Shown here in pieces: positions 16,233-23,201 of a stretch of DNA of 32,815 nt. Origin of the DNA: Actinomycetota bacterium (GTDB lineage: Bacteria > Actinomycetota > Actinomycetes > Nanopelagicales > Nanopelagicaceae); the NCBI GenBank assembly GCA_010032125.1, contig RHAU01000002.1, positions 1 through 32,815 on the forward strand, written 5' to 3'. The notes below the pieces were generated by a model. It was not told the origin of the DNA and did not search any database. It saw nothing but the letters and a program-made list of their open reading frames with translations. The first letter of the stretch is position 1. Each line of letters starts with the position of its first letter. Position numbers and translations under genes: made by a program.

Positions 16233-17896
16233 CAGTGAGATTCAGCTTTCTGCGCAAACTGCGGATGATGTAGATCAAAGGCTGGGCGTTCGGAACGAAT
16301 CTGTGGCATCGAATAGAAGTTATGACGAGGTGGTGGGCAACTCGTAGCCCACTCGAGGGAAGCGCCATAACCCCATGGATCATCCACTTCAACTTTCGGA
16401 GATTTCCGAGTAATCCATACGTTTATTGCGAAAGGAATCATCGAGATGGCCAGGAGCGTCGAACCAACCGTGGAAACCATATTCATAAATGTGAAACCAT
16501 CAGTTGCCAAGTAATCAGCGTAACGGCGTGGAAAACCTTTGATTCCTAACCAATGTTGAATGAGGAAGGTGGTGTGGAATCCGATAAAGAGCGTCCAGAA
16601 ATGGATTTTGCCCAAAGTTTCATTGAGCATCTTTCCGGTCATCTTGGGCCACCAGAAATAGAACCCGCCAAACATCGCAAATACCACGGTCCCAAAGAGA
16701 ACGTAGTGGAAATGTGCAACGACAAAGTACGAAGCCGAAACAGCGAAATCCAGCGGTGGGCTCGCCAAAATCACGCCGGTCAGTCCACCAAGCAAGAATG
16801 TAACTAAGAAACCAATAACCCAAATCATCGGTGTCTCAAAGGTGATGGAACCTCGCCACATCGTTCCAATCCAATTGAAGAATTTCACGCCAGTTGGAAC
16901 CGCGATCAGAAAGGTCATAAACGAAAAGAACGGAAGTAGGACTTGTCCTGAGGCATACATATGGTGGGCCCAAACAGCAACCGATAAAGCGGCGATTGCG
17001 ATTGTTGCTGCAATTAGCCCTTTATAACCGAAGACAGGCTTGCGGCTAAAGACGGGAAGAATCTCTGTTGCAATTCCAAAGAATGGAAGTGCCAAAATAT
17101 AAACCTCGGGATGGCCAAAGAACCAGAAAAGATGCTGCCATAACATTGCGCCACCATTTGCAGGTTCAAATACTTGTGCGCCAAATAAACGATCGGCCTC
17201 TAATCCCAGTAGCGCCGCAGCAAGAGGTGGGAAGGCGATGAGAACAAGTATTGAAGTAAGGAGTACGTTCCACGAGAAGATCGACATTCGGAACATCGTC
17301 ATTCCCGGTGCGCGCATGGTGAAAATCGTGGTCACAAAGTTCACGCCGCCAAGGATGGTGCCAAGTCCACCAATAGCTAATCCAACTATCCAGAGATCTG
17401 CGCCAATGCCTGGTGAATAAACGTCATTTGATAATGGCGCATACGCGGTCCAACCAAACGATGCCGCTCCACCGGGAGTCAGGAATCCTGTAAAGGCCAT
17501 AATCCCGCCAAAGAGATATAGCCAGTACGAAAGCATGTTCATTCGTGGGAAGGCAACGTCCGCGGCACCAATTTGCAACGGCATGATCACATTCGCAAAT
17601 CCAACAAAAAGTGGCGTTGCAAACATCAGCAGCATGATGGTTCCGTGCATTGTGAAAACTTGGTTGTACTGCTCTGCGCTCAAAAATTGCAATCCAGGTC
17701 GCGTGAGTTCTGCTCGAATTGCTAGTGCGAGTAAGCCAGCGATGAGAAACCAGGCAAATGATGTAATGAGGTAGAGGTAGCCAATCGTCTTATGGTCTGT
17801 TGTCGTCAACCACTTGACGATGAGGCGGCCTTTACTTAGAGGTTTTTTTGATGGCGGAAGAAAATCTTGGGTTGGCCTTGTGGCATATGTGGTCAT
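16232..17896 (-). CDS. ctaD: Cytochrome c oxidase subunit I
   Basis: The 554-residue protein contains all redox ligands: H84 and H397 (low-spin haem a), H395 (haem a3), and H262, H311, H312 (CuB), with Y266 placed for the His-Tyr crosslink. Proton-channel residues are kept: N102, D113, N120 and E264 (D channel) and K338 (K channel). The Mg/Mn-site segment before the haem ligands is unusual, reading AVSASYFVVAHFHY where actinobacterial enzymes usually have Asp seven residues before H395; here A388. ATG at 17896 overlaps the ctaC stop (ATGA). Longer in-frame starts would run into ctaC and are not needed. Confidence 0.97.
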   Translation of the reverse strand: MTTYATRPTQDFLPPSKKPLSKGRLIVKWLTTTDHKTIGYLYLITSFAWFLIAGLLALAIRAELTRPGLQFLSAEQYNQVFTMHGTIMLLMFATPLFVGFANVIMPLQIGAADVAFPRMNMLSYWLYLFGGIMAFTGFLTPGGAASFGWTAYAPLSNDVYSPGIGADLWIVGLAIGGLGTILGGVNFVTTIFTMRAPGMTMFRMSIFSWNVLLTSILVLIAFPPLAAALLGLEADRLFGAQVFEPANGGAMLWQHLFWFFGHPEVYILALPFFGIATEILPVFSRKPVFGYKGLIAATIAIAALSVAVWAHHMYASGQVLLPFFSFMTFLIAVPTGVKFFNWIGTMWRGSITFETPMIWVIGFLVTFLLGGLTGVILASPPLDFAVSASYFVVAHFHYVLFGTVVFAMFGGFYFWWPKMTGKMLNETLGKIHFWTLFIGFHTTFLIQHWLGIKGFPRRYADYLATDGFTFMNMVSTVGSTLLAISMIPFAINVWITRKSPKVEVDDPWGYGASLEWATSCPPPRHNFYSMPQIRSERPAFDLHHPQFAQKAESH

Positions 17897-18648
17897 GACG
17901 AAGCGCCCGCTTTCAATTTCTCGATGTATGCATCGTATTCGGCCGGAGTAACTACTTTGACGGTGAAGAGCATCTGTGAATGTTGCCGGCCGCAAAGAAT
18001 GTTGCAACGTCCTGGGTACTCTCCCAATTTCTCCGCGGTGAATTCCAGTTGATTTTCAACGCCAGGCAAGTTTTGGATTTGGATCATAAATGCAGGTATC
18101 CAAAATCCATGAACAACATCTGATGCTGTGATCTTGAATCGGACTTTCTCTCCTTGCGGAAGATAGAGAACCGGACGTTGGGCCGGTGTTCCAGTAACGG
18201 TTGCCTTCTCCCCCGCCTCTTTGTAGGTGAATTGCCACGACCATTGAATCGCATTAACTGTGATGTCGTGAATATCGGTGACCGATGCTGGAGTTTTGGC
18301 AACAATCTTGCTCTCAGCCTTCACCGTGTAGCCGAAAAGCACTGCGATGATGATGAATGGAATGACTGTGTATGCGATTTCTGTCGGTATGTTGTACTGG
18401 GTCTGTTTAGGAAACTCTTCATTCTTCTTTCTGTGAAATACCGCTGGCCAAAGAATGAGGACGAGAGTCAGCGCGCCTACGATCGCGGCCGCAAGCCACG
18501 CACCTTGCCAGAGTCCGAAAGCGTGTTTATTTACGCTGGAAACATCGCCCTGGAAACCAACACCGCTCAACTCTTCAGAGGAGCAGCCTGCAAGCAATGG
18601 AAGAAGCGACGCTGTCGCGAGTCCACACAATCGCTTTACCGCACGCAC
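17893..18648 (-). CDS. ctaC: Cytochrome c oxidase subunit II (lipoprotein)
   Basis: The 251-residue protein starts with a lipoprotein signal (lipobox LLAGC, C22), has two membrane helices (about 50-70, 91-110) and a CuA cupredoxin domain. CuA ligands are H180, C215, C219, H223 and M226. Between the two Cys the usual Glu (C-x-E-x-C) is replaced by Ile (CNILC). That Glu normally ligates CuA through its carbonyl and the Mg/Mn site through its side chain. The Trp-rich entry patch IQWSWQF (134-140) is intact. The start is GTG 18646-18648. It is first in ctaC-ctaD-ctaF. Confidence 0.96.
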   Translation of the reverse strand: MRAVKRLCGLATASLLPLLAGCSSEELSGVGFQGDVSSVNKHAFGLWQGAWLAAAIVGALTLVLILWPAVFHRKKNEEFPKQTQYNIPTEIAYTVIPFIIIAVLFGYTVKAESKIVAKTPASVTDIHDITVNAIQWSWQFTYKEAGEKATVTGTPAQRPVLYLPQGEKVRFKITASDVVHGFWIPAFMIQIQNLPGVENQLEFTAEKLGEYPGRCNILCGRQHSQMLFTVKVVTPAEYDAYIEKLKAGASS

Positions 18649-18705
18649 GCACCAAGGATAGTCGTCGCTCGCGTGGGCACTTAGAGGTGAGGTACCGTTC
18701 CAAGG

Positions 18706-19791
18706 GTGTCGCCCATCACAACAGAGTCTCGGGACTATCGAAGCGAAGAACCGTTACATCCCAAGGCGCAGGAACTTCTCAGTGAGTATTTCGCTGAGGG
18801 CTGGGTTGACCCTTCGAAGATGCATCATCAATCCCGACGCCTTGCAATCCTTTTCAATCAAGCGCGAGATGAGATAGCGGCAAACCTTGGAGTTTTCCCC
18901 GACGAAGTGGAATTTGTGGGCGAACTCGGTTTTGGTTTTTGGAGCGCGATTGCCGGTGTTCTTCAGAATTCACCGTCGAGATTCATTCACAGCACGATTG
19001 ATCGTCAAGTCATTCATGCTTTTGCGCGAACGTTGAAGAGTTCAGAGAAGATCGTGGAGCTGGCGCCGGACCAGAATGGAAGAATTGATTTCAATAGATC
19101 TGAGCCGGATGTTTCTGATTTCCTTGTGTGGCAAGGAGTTAATCGAGAGGTTGGCGTCGCTCAAGATCCGCTCGATGCAAAATTCAATCCCATTCTCTTT
19201 GCCGATATGACGGCGGCCACCCCATTCAATCCCCTCCCGCCCAAGTGGGATCTCGCACTCTTTGATCCGAGGAGTTTCCGTGGCCCGTCTGGGATTTCCA
19301 TCCTTACTATTTCGCGGAAAGGTCGTTGGACTTCTCCTTTGCCGCCGATGGATAAACGTCGGGTCTTTGGAAGTTTTTCGATTCCTCTCGCACTTGCTAC
19401 AGCGGTGTCGCTCAATGAAGCGGTGAAGGCACAAGATCATGACCGAGGGAAGATTGCCGAACTGAATCAATTCATCAGGAAAGAACTTCGCGATGCAATA
19501 ACCGGTCTGCACATGACCGACCCGAATTCAAAGGACGATCCGCGTTACGTCGCCATCGGAATTCAGGGCGTCGTTGCAGAAAAACTCTTGCAGCGAATGG
19601 AGAATTTTGGTTTTCTGATTGATGCGGGTTCAGCATGTGGCGCAGGAGCGCTCTCTCCTTCACATGTTCTTGATGCATTAGGTTGGGGAAATCTGGCACA
19701 CGTGAGATTGACGCTCAAGGCGAATCAGAGCCAAGAAGATGTTAAGAACGTTGTTACCGCTTTAAGCCAAGCGGTGAGTGCGGAACGCTAA
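18706..19791 (+). CDS. Cysteine-desulfurase-like (class V aminotransferase fold) protein lacking PLP-binding residues
   Basis: The 361-residue protein has the overall IscS/NifS layout, with a GSACGAGALSPSHVLDALG segment (308-326) that keeps the mobile-loop Cys (C311). Every PLP contact I can align is changed. The Schiff-base Lys position in the usual S-x-H-K-F-x-G-P-K-G is D-P-R-S-F-R-G-P-S-G (187-196), so Lys is S190 and the neighbouring His is R189. The usual GTEANN is GFGFWS (75-80), the ring-stacking His is R100 (STIDR), and NNETG is NREVG (146-150). The frame is intact and full length, suggesting a retained non-PLP role. GTG 18706 follows a GAGG-rich stretch. It precedes, convergently, the Fe-S carrier gene, and then nadA. 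Confidence 0.8.
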   Translation: MSPITTESRDYRSEEPLHPKAQELLSEYFAEGWVDPSKMHHQSRRLAILFNQARDEIAANLGVFPDEVEFVGELGFGFWSAIAGVLQNSPSRFIHSTIDRQVIHAFARTLKSSEKIVELAPDQNGRIDFNRSEPDVSDFLVWQGVNREVGVAQDPLDAKFNPILFADMTAATPFNPLPPKWDLALFDPRSFRGPSGISILTISRKGRWTSPLPPMDKRRVFGSFSIPLALATAVSLNEAVKAQDHDRGKIAELNQFIRKELRDAITGLHMTDPNSKDDPRYVAIGIQGVVAEKLLQRMENFGFLIDAGSACGAGALSPSHVLDALGWGNLAHVRLTLKANQSQEDVKNVVTALSQAVSAER

Positions 19792-19811
19792 AAAAGCAAT
19801 ACTCGTTGCTT
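19790..19811 (-). terminator. Possible weak intrinsic terminator of the Fe-S carrier gene
   Basis: Read on the minus strand, AAGCAA (19811-19806) pairs with TTGCTT (19799-19794) around a 6-base loop and runs into a tract of six T (19795-19790). The stem is short and AT-rich and overlaps both convergent stop codons, so efficiency may be low. Confidence 0.4.
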
Positions 19812-20154
19812 AGTTAAAGGAATCTCCACAAGCACAAGATCCTTTAGCGTTGGGGTTATCGATCGTGAAACCTTGTTTCTCTATAGTGTCCACGAAATCA
19901 ATGGTTGCGCCCATGAGGTAGGGAGTACTCATCTTGTCTGTGACAACTTTTACTGTGCCAAAAGTGACTACCGAGTCGCCATCGAGGGAACGATCATCAA
20001 AATAAAGTTGGTAACGAAGGCCAGAACAGCCGCCAGGTTGAACTGCGACTCGAAGACTGAGGTCGTCGCGACCTTCCTGAGCAAGAAGTGCAGCAACTTT
20101 GGTGGCTGCGCCATCAGTGAGTGCGATGCTCGTAGTCTGGGTATCAGATGACAT
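19810..20154 (-). CDS. erpA: A-type iron-sulfur cluster carrier (ErpA/IscA family)
   Basis: The 114-residue protein has the three conserved cysteines of A-type carriers: C43 in GGCSGLRY, and C107 and C109 in GSCACG near the C-terminus. It delivers [4Fe-4S] or [2Fe-2S] clusters to target enzymes. ATG 20154 has GGAG six bases upstream; an upstream TTG at 20172 is a worse choice. It lies between a desulfurase-like gene and nadA, whose intact product needs a [4Fe-4S] cluster. The same carrier is found near ctaC in mycobacteria. The exact family name (ErpA versus IscA) cannot be fixed from sequence alone. Confidence 0.9.
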   Translation of the reverse strand: MSSDTQTTSIALTDGAATKVAALLAQEGRDDLSLRVAVQPGGCSGLRYQLYFDDRSLDGDSVVTFGTVKVVTDKMSTPYLMGATIDFVDTIEKQGFTIDNPNAKGSCACGDSFN

Positions 20155-20257
20155 TCGTATCTCCGTTTTCAACTGTTGTGCTCCGTAGTCTATCCCTTCG
20201 CGCTGCTTTCCTCTCTTCAGCGGAGCCTTCCGCGCTTTTTTAAGAGATAATCAACGT

Positions 20258-20981
20258 ATGTCCGGTTCGCTCTCTGACCTTCTTCTTCTTGGACGAGAGA
20301 GAGACCTGTCCAGTGAACGTGGTGTTTCTTGCACCGGTGAACTTCCGCCAGCCAGCGATCCCAATCTCGTTAATCGCGCACGTCTTGCAAGAGCCACCCT
20401 TGGAAATCGGGCAATGATCTTGGGACATCACTATCAACGTGACGAGGTGATTGAGTTTGCCGATATCACGGGAGATTCCTTTAAATTAGCGCAAGCTGCT
20501 GCAGAGAATCGCGACGCCGAATTTATTTTCTTCTGCGGGGTTCACTTCATGGCCGAAAGCGCTGACATTCTCACAAGTGCAGATCAGAAATAATGTTGAA
20601 GAAGTTCGTAAGCGCATCCCTCAAGTGAATGTTCTCGTCCACCCCGAATGTCAACACGATGTCGTTAAAGCAGCAGACCATGTCGGTAGCACGGAAGGCA
20701 TTATCAAGACGGTGACGGCCGCCCCTGCCGGAAGTGCATGGGCTATTGGAACCGAACTCAATTTAGTAAAGCGCCTAGCCGCTGCAAACCCAGATAAGAC
20801 CGTTGTCTTCCTTGATAAGACTGTCTGCTATTGCTCCACAATGAATCGGATTGATCTTCCACATCTTCTCTGGTCAATGGAGTCACTCGTTGCCGGCAGA
20901 TTGGTAAACCAGATCAAGGTTGATGAGAGAACAGCGAATTTTGCTCGACTTGCGCTGGAAAGAATGCTCGCCCTACCGTAG
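20258..20981 (+). pseudogene. nadA: Quinolinate synthase NadA, broken by an internal deletion
   Basis: Two pieces of NadA lie in different frames. Piece one (20258-20593, 111 residues) runs from the N-terminus (GHHYQRDEVIEFADITGDSFKL) through FCGVHFMAESADIL and stops at TAA. Piece two (from about 20580 to 20981) resumes at EEVRKRIPQVNVLVHPEC and continues to the C-terminus with VCYCSTMNRIDLPH. The middle third of the enzyme, about 150-170 residues by comparison with the usual length near 390, is missing. That includes the first cluster Cys (in the AGCSM region) and much of the active site. The C-terminal piece could only start from a GTG at 20577 with no ribosome site. De novo quinolinate synthesis cannot come from this locus. 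Confidence 0.88.
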
Positions 20982-20985
20982 CGAT

Positions 20986-21504
20986 ATGGCCGAGAAAAAG
21001 AACCGTCCGACCCCAAAGCGGCGTGATGTCGAAAAGATGAAGTCGACTCCCCGATTAGCTCCCGCAGCTACAAAAGAGGCGAAGAAGCTTCAAAAACAAC
21101 AAGCGAGAGTACTTCGCGCGCGACAACGAGATGCGTATCTGCGTGGCGAGGAAGGCGCACTACCTCCGCGTGATCGTGGACCAGTGCGACGTTTCGTCCG
21201 CAACTATGTTGATTCACGCAGAACGGTTGGTGAATTCTTCTTGCCAGTCATTATCTTGGTTCTTTTTATGACAGTGATGCCGATTATGGAGATTCGTATC
21301 GCTTCAATCTTCTTGATGTACGGAGTCCTCATCATCTCCGTTATTGACGGGATATTTATTGGCCGCAAAGTGAAGCGCGAAGTGAAGAATCGTTTTCCAG
21401 ATGCGGAAACTAAAGGAATCGCGATGTACGCCTGGCTTCGTTCAACGCAGATGCGACGACTACGGGCACCTCTTCCACACGTCAAGCGCGGGGAGAAAAT
21501 TTAA
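20986..21504 (+). CDS. DUF3043 membrane protein
   Basis: From ATG 20986 the product is 172 residues. It has a strongly basic, Lys/Arg-rich N-terminal region (1-60) containing RARQRDAYLRGEE, then PRDRGPVRRFVRNYVDSRR, two membrane helices (about 80-98 and 103-122), and a basic C-terminus. This is the actinobacterial DUF3043 family, of unknown function, often found beside nadA. It starts 4 bases after the nadA remnant. The stop overlaps the convergent reductase stop in a TTAA palindrome (21501-21504). Confidence 0.85.
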   Translation: MAEKKNRPTPKRRDVEKMKSTPRLAPAATKEAKKLQKQQARVLRARQRDAYLRGEEGALPPRDRGPVRRFVRNYVDSRRTVGEFFLPVIILVLFMTVMPIMEIRIASIFLMYGVLIISVIDGIFIGRKVKREVKNRFPDAETKGIAMYAWLRSTQMRRLRAPLPHVKRGEKI

Positions 21505-22502
21505 GCGCGCGGATTCGGACTTTTAGTCTTGGAAGGATCTCGCTCGGGCAAGTTACCAAGTGCTGCATCGATATCACGCATCGTTTCTGCCGACAATTTC
21601 ACACCACTTGCTTTCGCATTTTCGCGAATCTGGGAAGGTTTTGTCGCGCCAACAATTGCGCTCGATACGTTGGGATTTTGCAGAACCCACGCAATAGCAA
21701 GTTGAGCCATCGTTAATCCCTCACGTTTTGCCACCGGTTCAAGTTTTTGAACCGCAGAGAGAACTTCTTCTCGAAGCCATCCTGAAATCATGTTTGCGCC
21801 ACCTTTCTTATCGGTAGCGCGCGTTCCTTTCGGGGGCTTCTTGCCTGGGAGATATTTCCCGGAGAGAACTCCCTGGGCGATAGGTGACCAGACAATATGT
21901 CCAATACCTTCAGCGCGACATAGAGGATCGACTTCACTTTCAATAACGCGCCACAACGCCGAGTATTGAGGCTGGCTTGAAACAAAACGGTTATAGCCAC
22001 GAGCATCTTGGATTTTCAACGCATCTGAAATCTGCGACGCGTTCCATTCTGAAAAACCGATGTACATGACTTTTCCTTGACGAATCAAGTCATCAAATGC
22101 GCTAAGGCTCTCTTCAAGCGGGGTTTCATAATCAAAACGATGAAATTGATAGAGATCGATATGGTCAGTCTGGAGTCTTTTCAAAGAACCGTGAACCGCC
22201 TCCATAATGTGTTTTCTAGAAAGGCCGCGGTCATTTTTGCCTTCACCGATTGGCCAATACACTTTCGTAAACAATTCATACGATTCGCGCTTTATCCCTT
22301 TCAACGCTTTACCGAGAACTGTTTCGGCTCTCGTTCGTGCATAAACATCGGCGGTATCAAATGAAGTTATGCCTTCGTCAAATGCCGCGCGTACGCATTT
22401 AACGGCGGCGTCCTGCTCAACTTGGGATCCGTGGGTGATCCAGTTTCCGTAGGTAATCTCACTTACGTACATGCCAGATCGGCCGAGTCGTCTATATTCC
22501 AT
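21501..22502 (-). CDS. Aldo/keto reductase (Kv-beta-like subgroup)
   Basis: The 333-residue protein has the AKR tetrad D49, Y54, K80 and H121 and the start MEYRRLGRSGMYVSEITYGNW typical of the potassium-channel-beta-like subgroup. It should be an NADP(H)-dependent cytoplasmic oxidoreductase; the substrate is unknown. I chose ATG 22502 because family proteins start there and AAGGAGG lies upstream, although 13 bases away. ATG 22538 would add 12 residues and reduce the spacer before the divergent riboswitch leader. Its 3' end overlaps DUF3043 by 4 bases. Confidence 0.9.
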   Translation of the reverse strand: MEYRRLGRSGMYVSEITYGNWITHGSQVEQDAAVKCVRAAFDEGITSFDTADVYARTRAETVLGKALKGIKRESYELFTKVYWPIGEGKNDRGLSRKHIMEAVHGSLKRLQTDHIDLYQFHRFDYETPLEESLSAFDDLIRQGKVMYIGFSEWNASQISDALKIQDARGYNRFVSSQPQYSALWRVIESEVDPLCRAEGIGHIVWSPIAQGVLSGKYLPGKKPPKGTRATDKKGGANMISGWLREEVLSAVQKLEPVAKREGLTMAQLAIAWVLQNPNVSSAIVGATKPSQIRENAKASGVKLSAETMRDIDAALGNLPERDPSKTKSPNPRA

Positions 22503-22565
22503 AGCGGCGAGCGTAGTGCCTCCTTGCGAAATACTCATTCCGATGGTTTATTTCGCCTACAACTC

Positions 22566-22665
22566 AATAGCGGCAGTGACTGGGGAAGTCGGTGAAAATC
22601 CGACGCTGACCCGCAACCGTGAACATCTATTGATGTAAGTCGGATTACCACCACCGCCGCGTACC
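22566..22665 (+). promoter_or_regulatory. Cobalamin riboswitch aptamer, compact form
   Basis: Core elements are present in order: GGGGAA (22582-22587), the P5 hairpin GTCGG-TGAAAAT-CCGAC (22588-22604), GCTGACCCGCAACCGTGA (22605-22622), a short hairpin ACATC-TATT-GATGT (22623-22636), and AAGTCGGATTACC (22637-22649). GCGGC (22570-22574) can pair with GCCGC (22656-22660) to close the element. The CCCGCAACCGT version of the B12 box is the form seen in actinobacteria. At about 95 bases it lacks the large peripheral arm of full-length cobalamin riboswitches. Downstream genes look like a B12 importer, as expected. Confidence 0.9.
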
Positions 22666-22667
22666 AA

Positions 22668-22702
22668 CCACCCGTCGAGGTTTGCGGGGCGGAGATTTTT
22701 TT
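22668..22702 (+). terminator. Intrinsic terminator in the riboswitch expression platform
   Basis: CCCGT (22671-22675) pairs with GCGGG (22684-22688), extended by CC (22668-22669) with GG (22691-22692), followed by AGA and seven T (22696-22702). GGCGG (22688-22692) could alternatively pair with CCGCC (22654-22658) inside the aptamer's closing strand, which would link ligand binding to terminator formation. Confidence 0.6.
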
Positions 22703-22709
22703 CGCCGTC

Positions 22710-22734
22710 GTGAACCCTTTTTCGAAAGGTTCAC
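22710..22734 (+). promoter_or_regulatory. UUCG-capped hairpin ending at the start codon, sequestering the ribosome site
   Basis: GTGAACCCTTT (22710-22720) pairs with AAAGGTTCAC (22725-22734) around a TTCG tetraloop, a ten-pair stem with one bulged C. The stem ends at the base before ATG 22735. The only Shine-Dalgarno-like bases (AAAGG) lie in the 3' arm. It probably blocks translation initiation when folded. There is no T tract after it, so it is not a terminator. Confidence 0.65.
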
Positions 22735-23179
22735 ATGAAAGTCAATCGTCTTATCTCGCTTTTTTCTCTCTCACTTCTTATATCGTCACTCTTCACTTCG
22801 CTCTTTACAGGTCGCGGGCAAGATTCGCGTCGGACTCGTCGTTGACTTCGGTGGCGCTGAAATAGCTCCCGAAGGAGAAACTCCCAAAGAGTTCTTCTCT
22901 GATTGCGTCGTCGTAGCGGAAGGTTCCACCGGTCTCGATGTCCTATCAAGCGCACTTGAAGTGCGTTCAGATAAGTCGGGTTTGATTTGCGGGATTGCTG
23001 GATATCCCGCACAAGAATGTGGCGTCGAAATAACGATGCCTTCTGTTAATGCCTCCCCTATCGCTGCATCAGCAACGAATGAAAGCCCCATGAAATCATC
23101 TAATTCATTGGCTCTTGGTGCATTAGCGTTCATTGCACTTGTGGTCGCAATTGTCGCGCTACGACGTCGTTCAAAGTAA
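22735..23179 (+). pseudogene. Frameshifted surface-anchored protein with a transcobalamin C-terminal-like (DUF4430-like) domain
   Basis: ATG 22735 opens a frame that reads as a signal peptide (MKVNRLISLFSLSLLISSLF...) but meets TGA at 22843-22845. The adjacent frame (+1) is open from 22739 to TAA 23177-23179 and encodes GKIRVGLVVDFGGAEI, then CVVVAEGSTGLDVLSSALEV, CGIAGYPAQECG, and a C-terminal membrane anchor with RRRSK tail. A single-base shift near 22800-22815 would join signal peptide, small domain and anchor into one protein of about 147 residues. The Cys-spaced small domain resembles the transcobalamin C-terminal-like domain; placement under a B12 riboswitch supports a cobalamin-capture role. 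The frame break may be a mutation or a sequencing error. Confidence 0.6.
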
Positions 23180-23201
23180 CGCGGAAGATCGAAGCAACAA
23201 G

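Noticed and set aside
20577..20981. C-terminal NadA piece as an independent gene
   Set aside because: It starts at a GTG without a ribosome site inside the first piece, and its content is only the last third of NadA, so it is treated as part of one broken gene.
20258..20981. Programmed frameshift rejoining the nadA pieces
   Set aside because: Rejoining the frames would still leave about 150-170 residues missing, including a cluster Cys, so frameshifting cannot restore the enzyme.
22710..22734. Hairpin before ATG 22735 as a terminator
   Set aside because: No T tract follows; its 3' arm holds the ribosome site and ends at the start codon, so translational control fits better.
22786..23133. 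Minus-strand open frame opposite the transcobalamin-like gene
   Set aside because: It has a biased Ser/Thr/Pro composition typical of antisense shadows, while the plus strand shows a coherent domain and membrane anchor.
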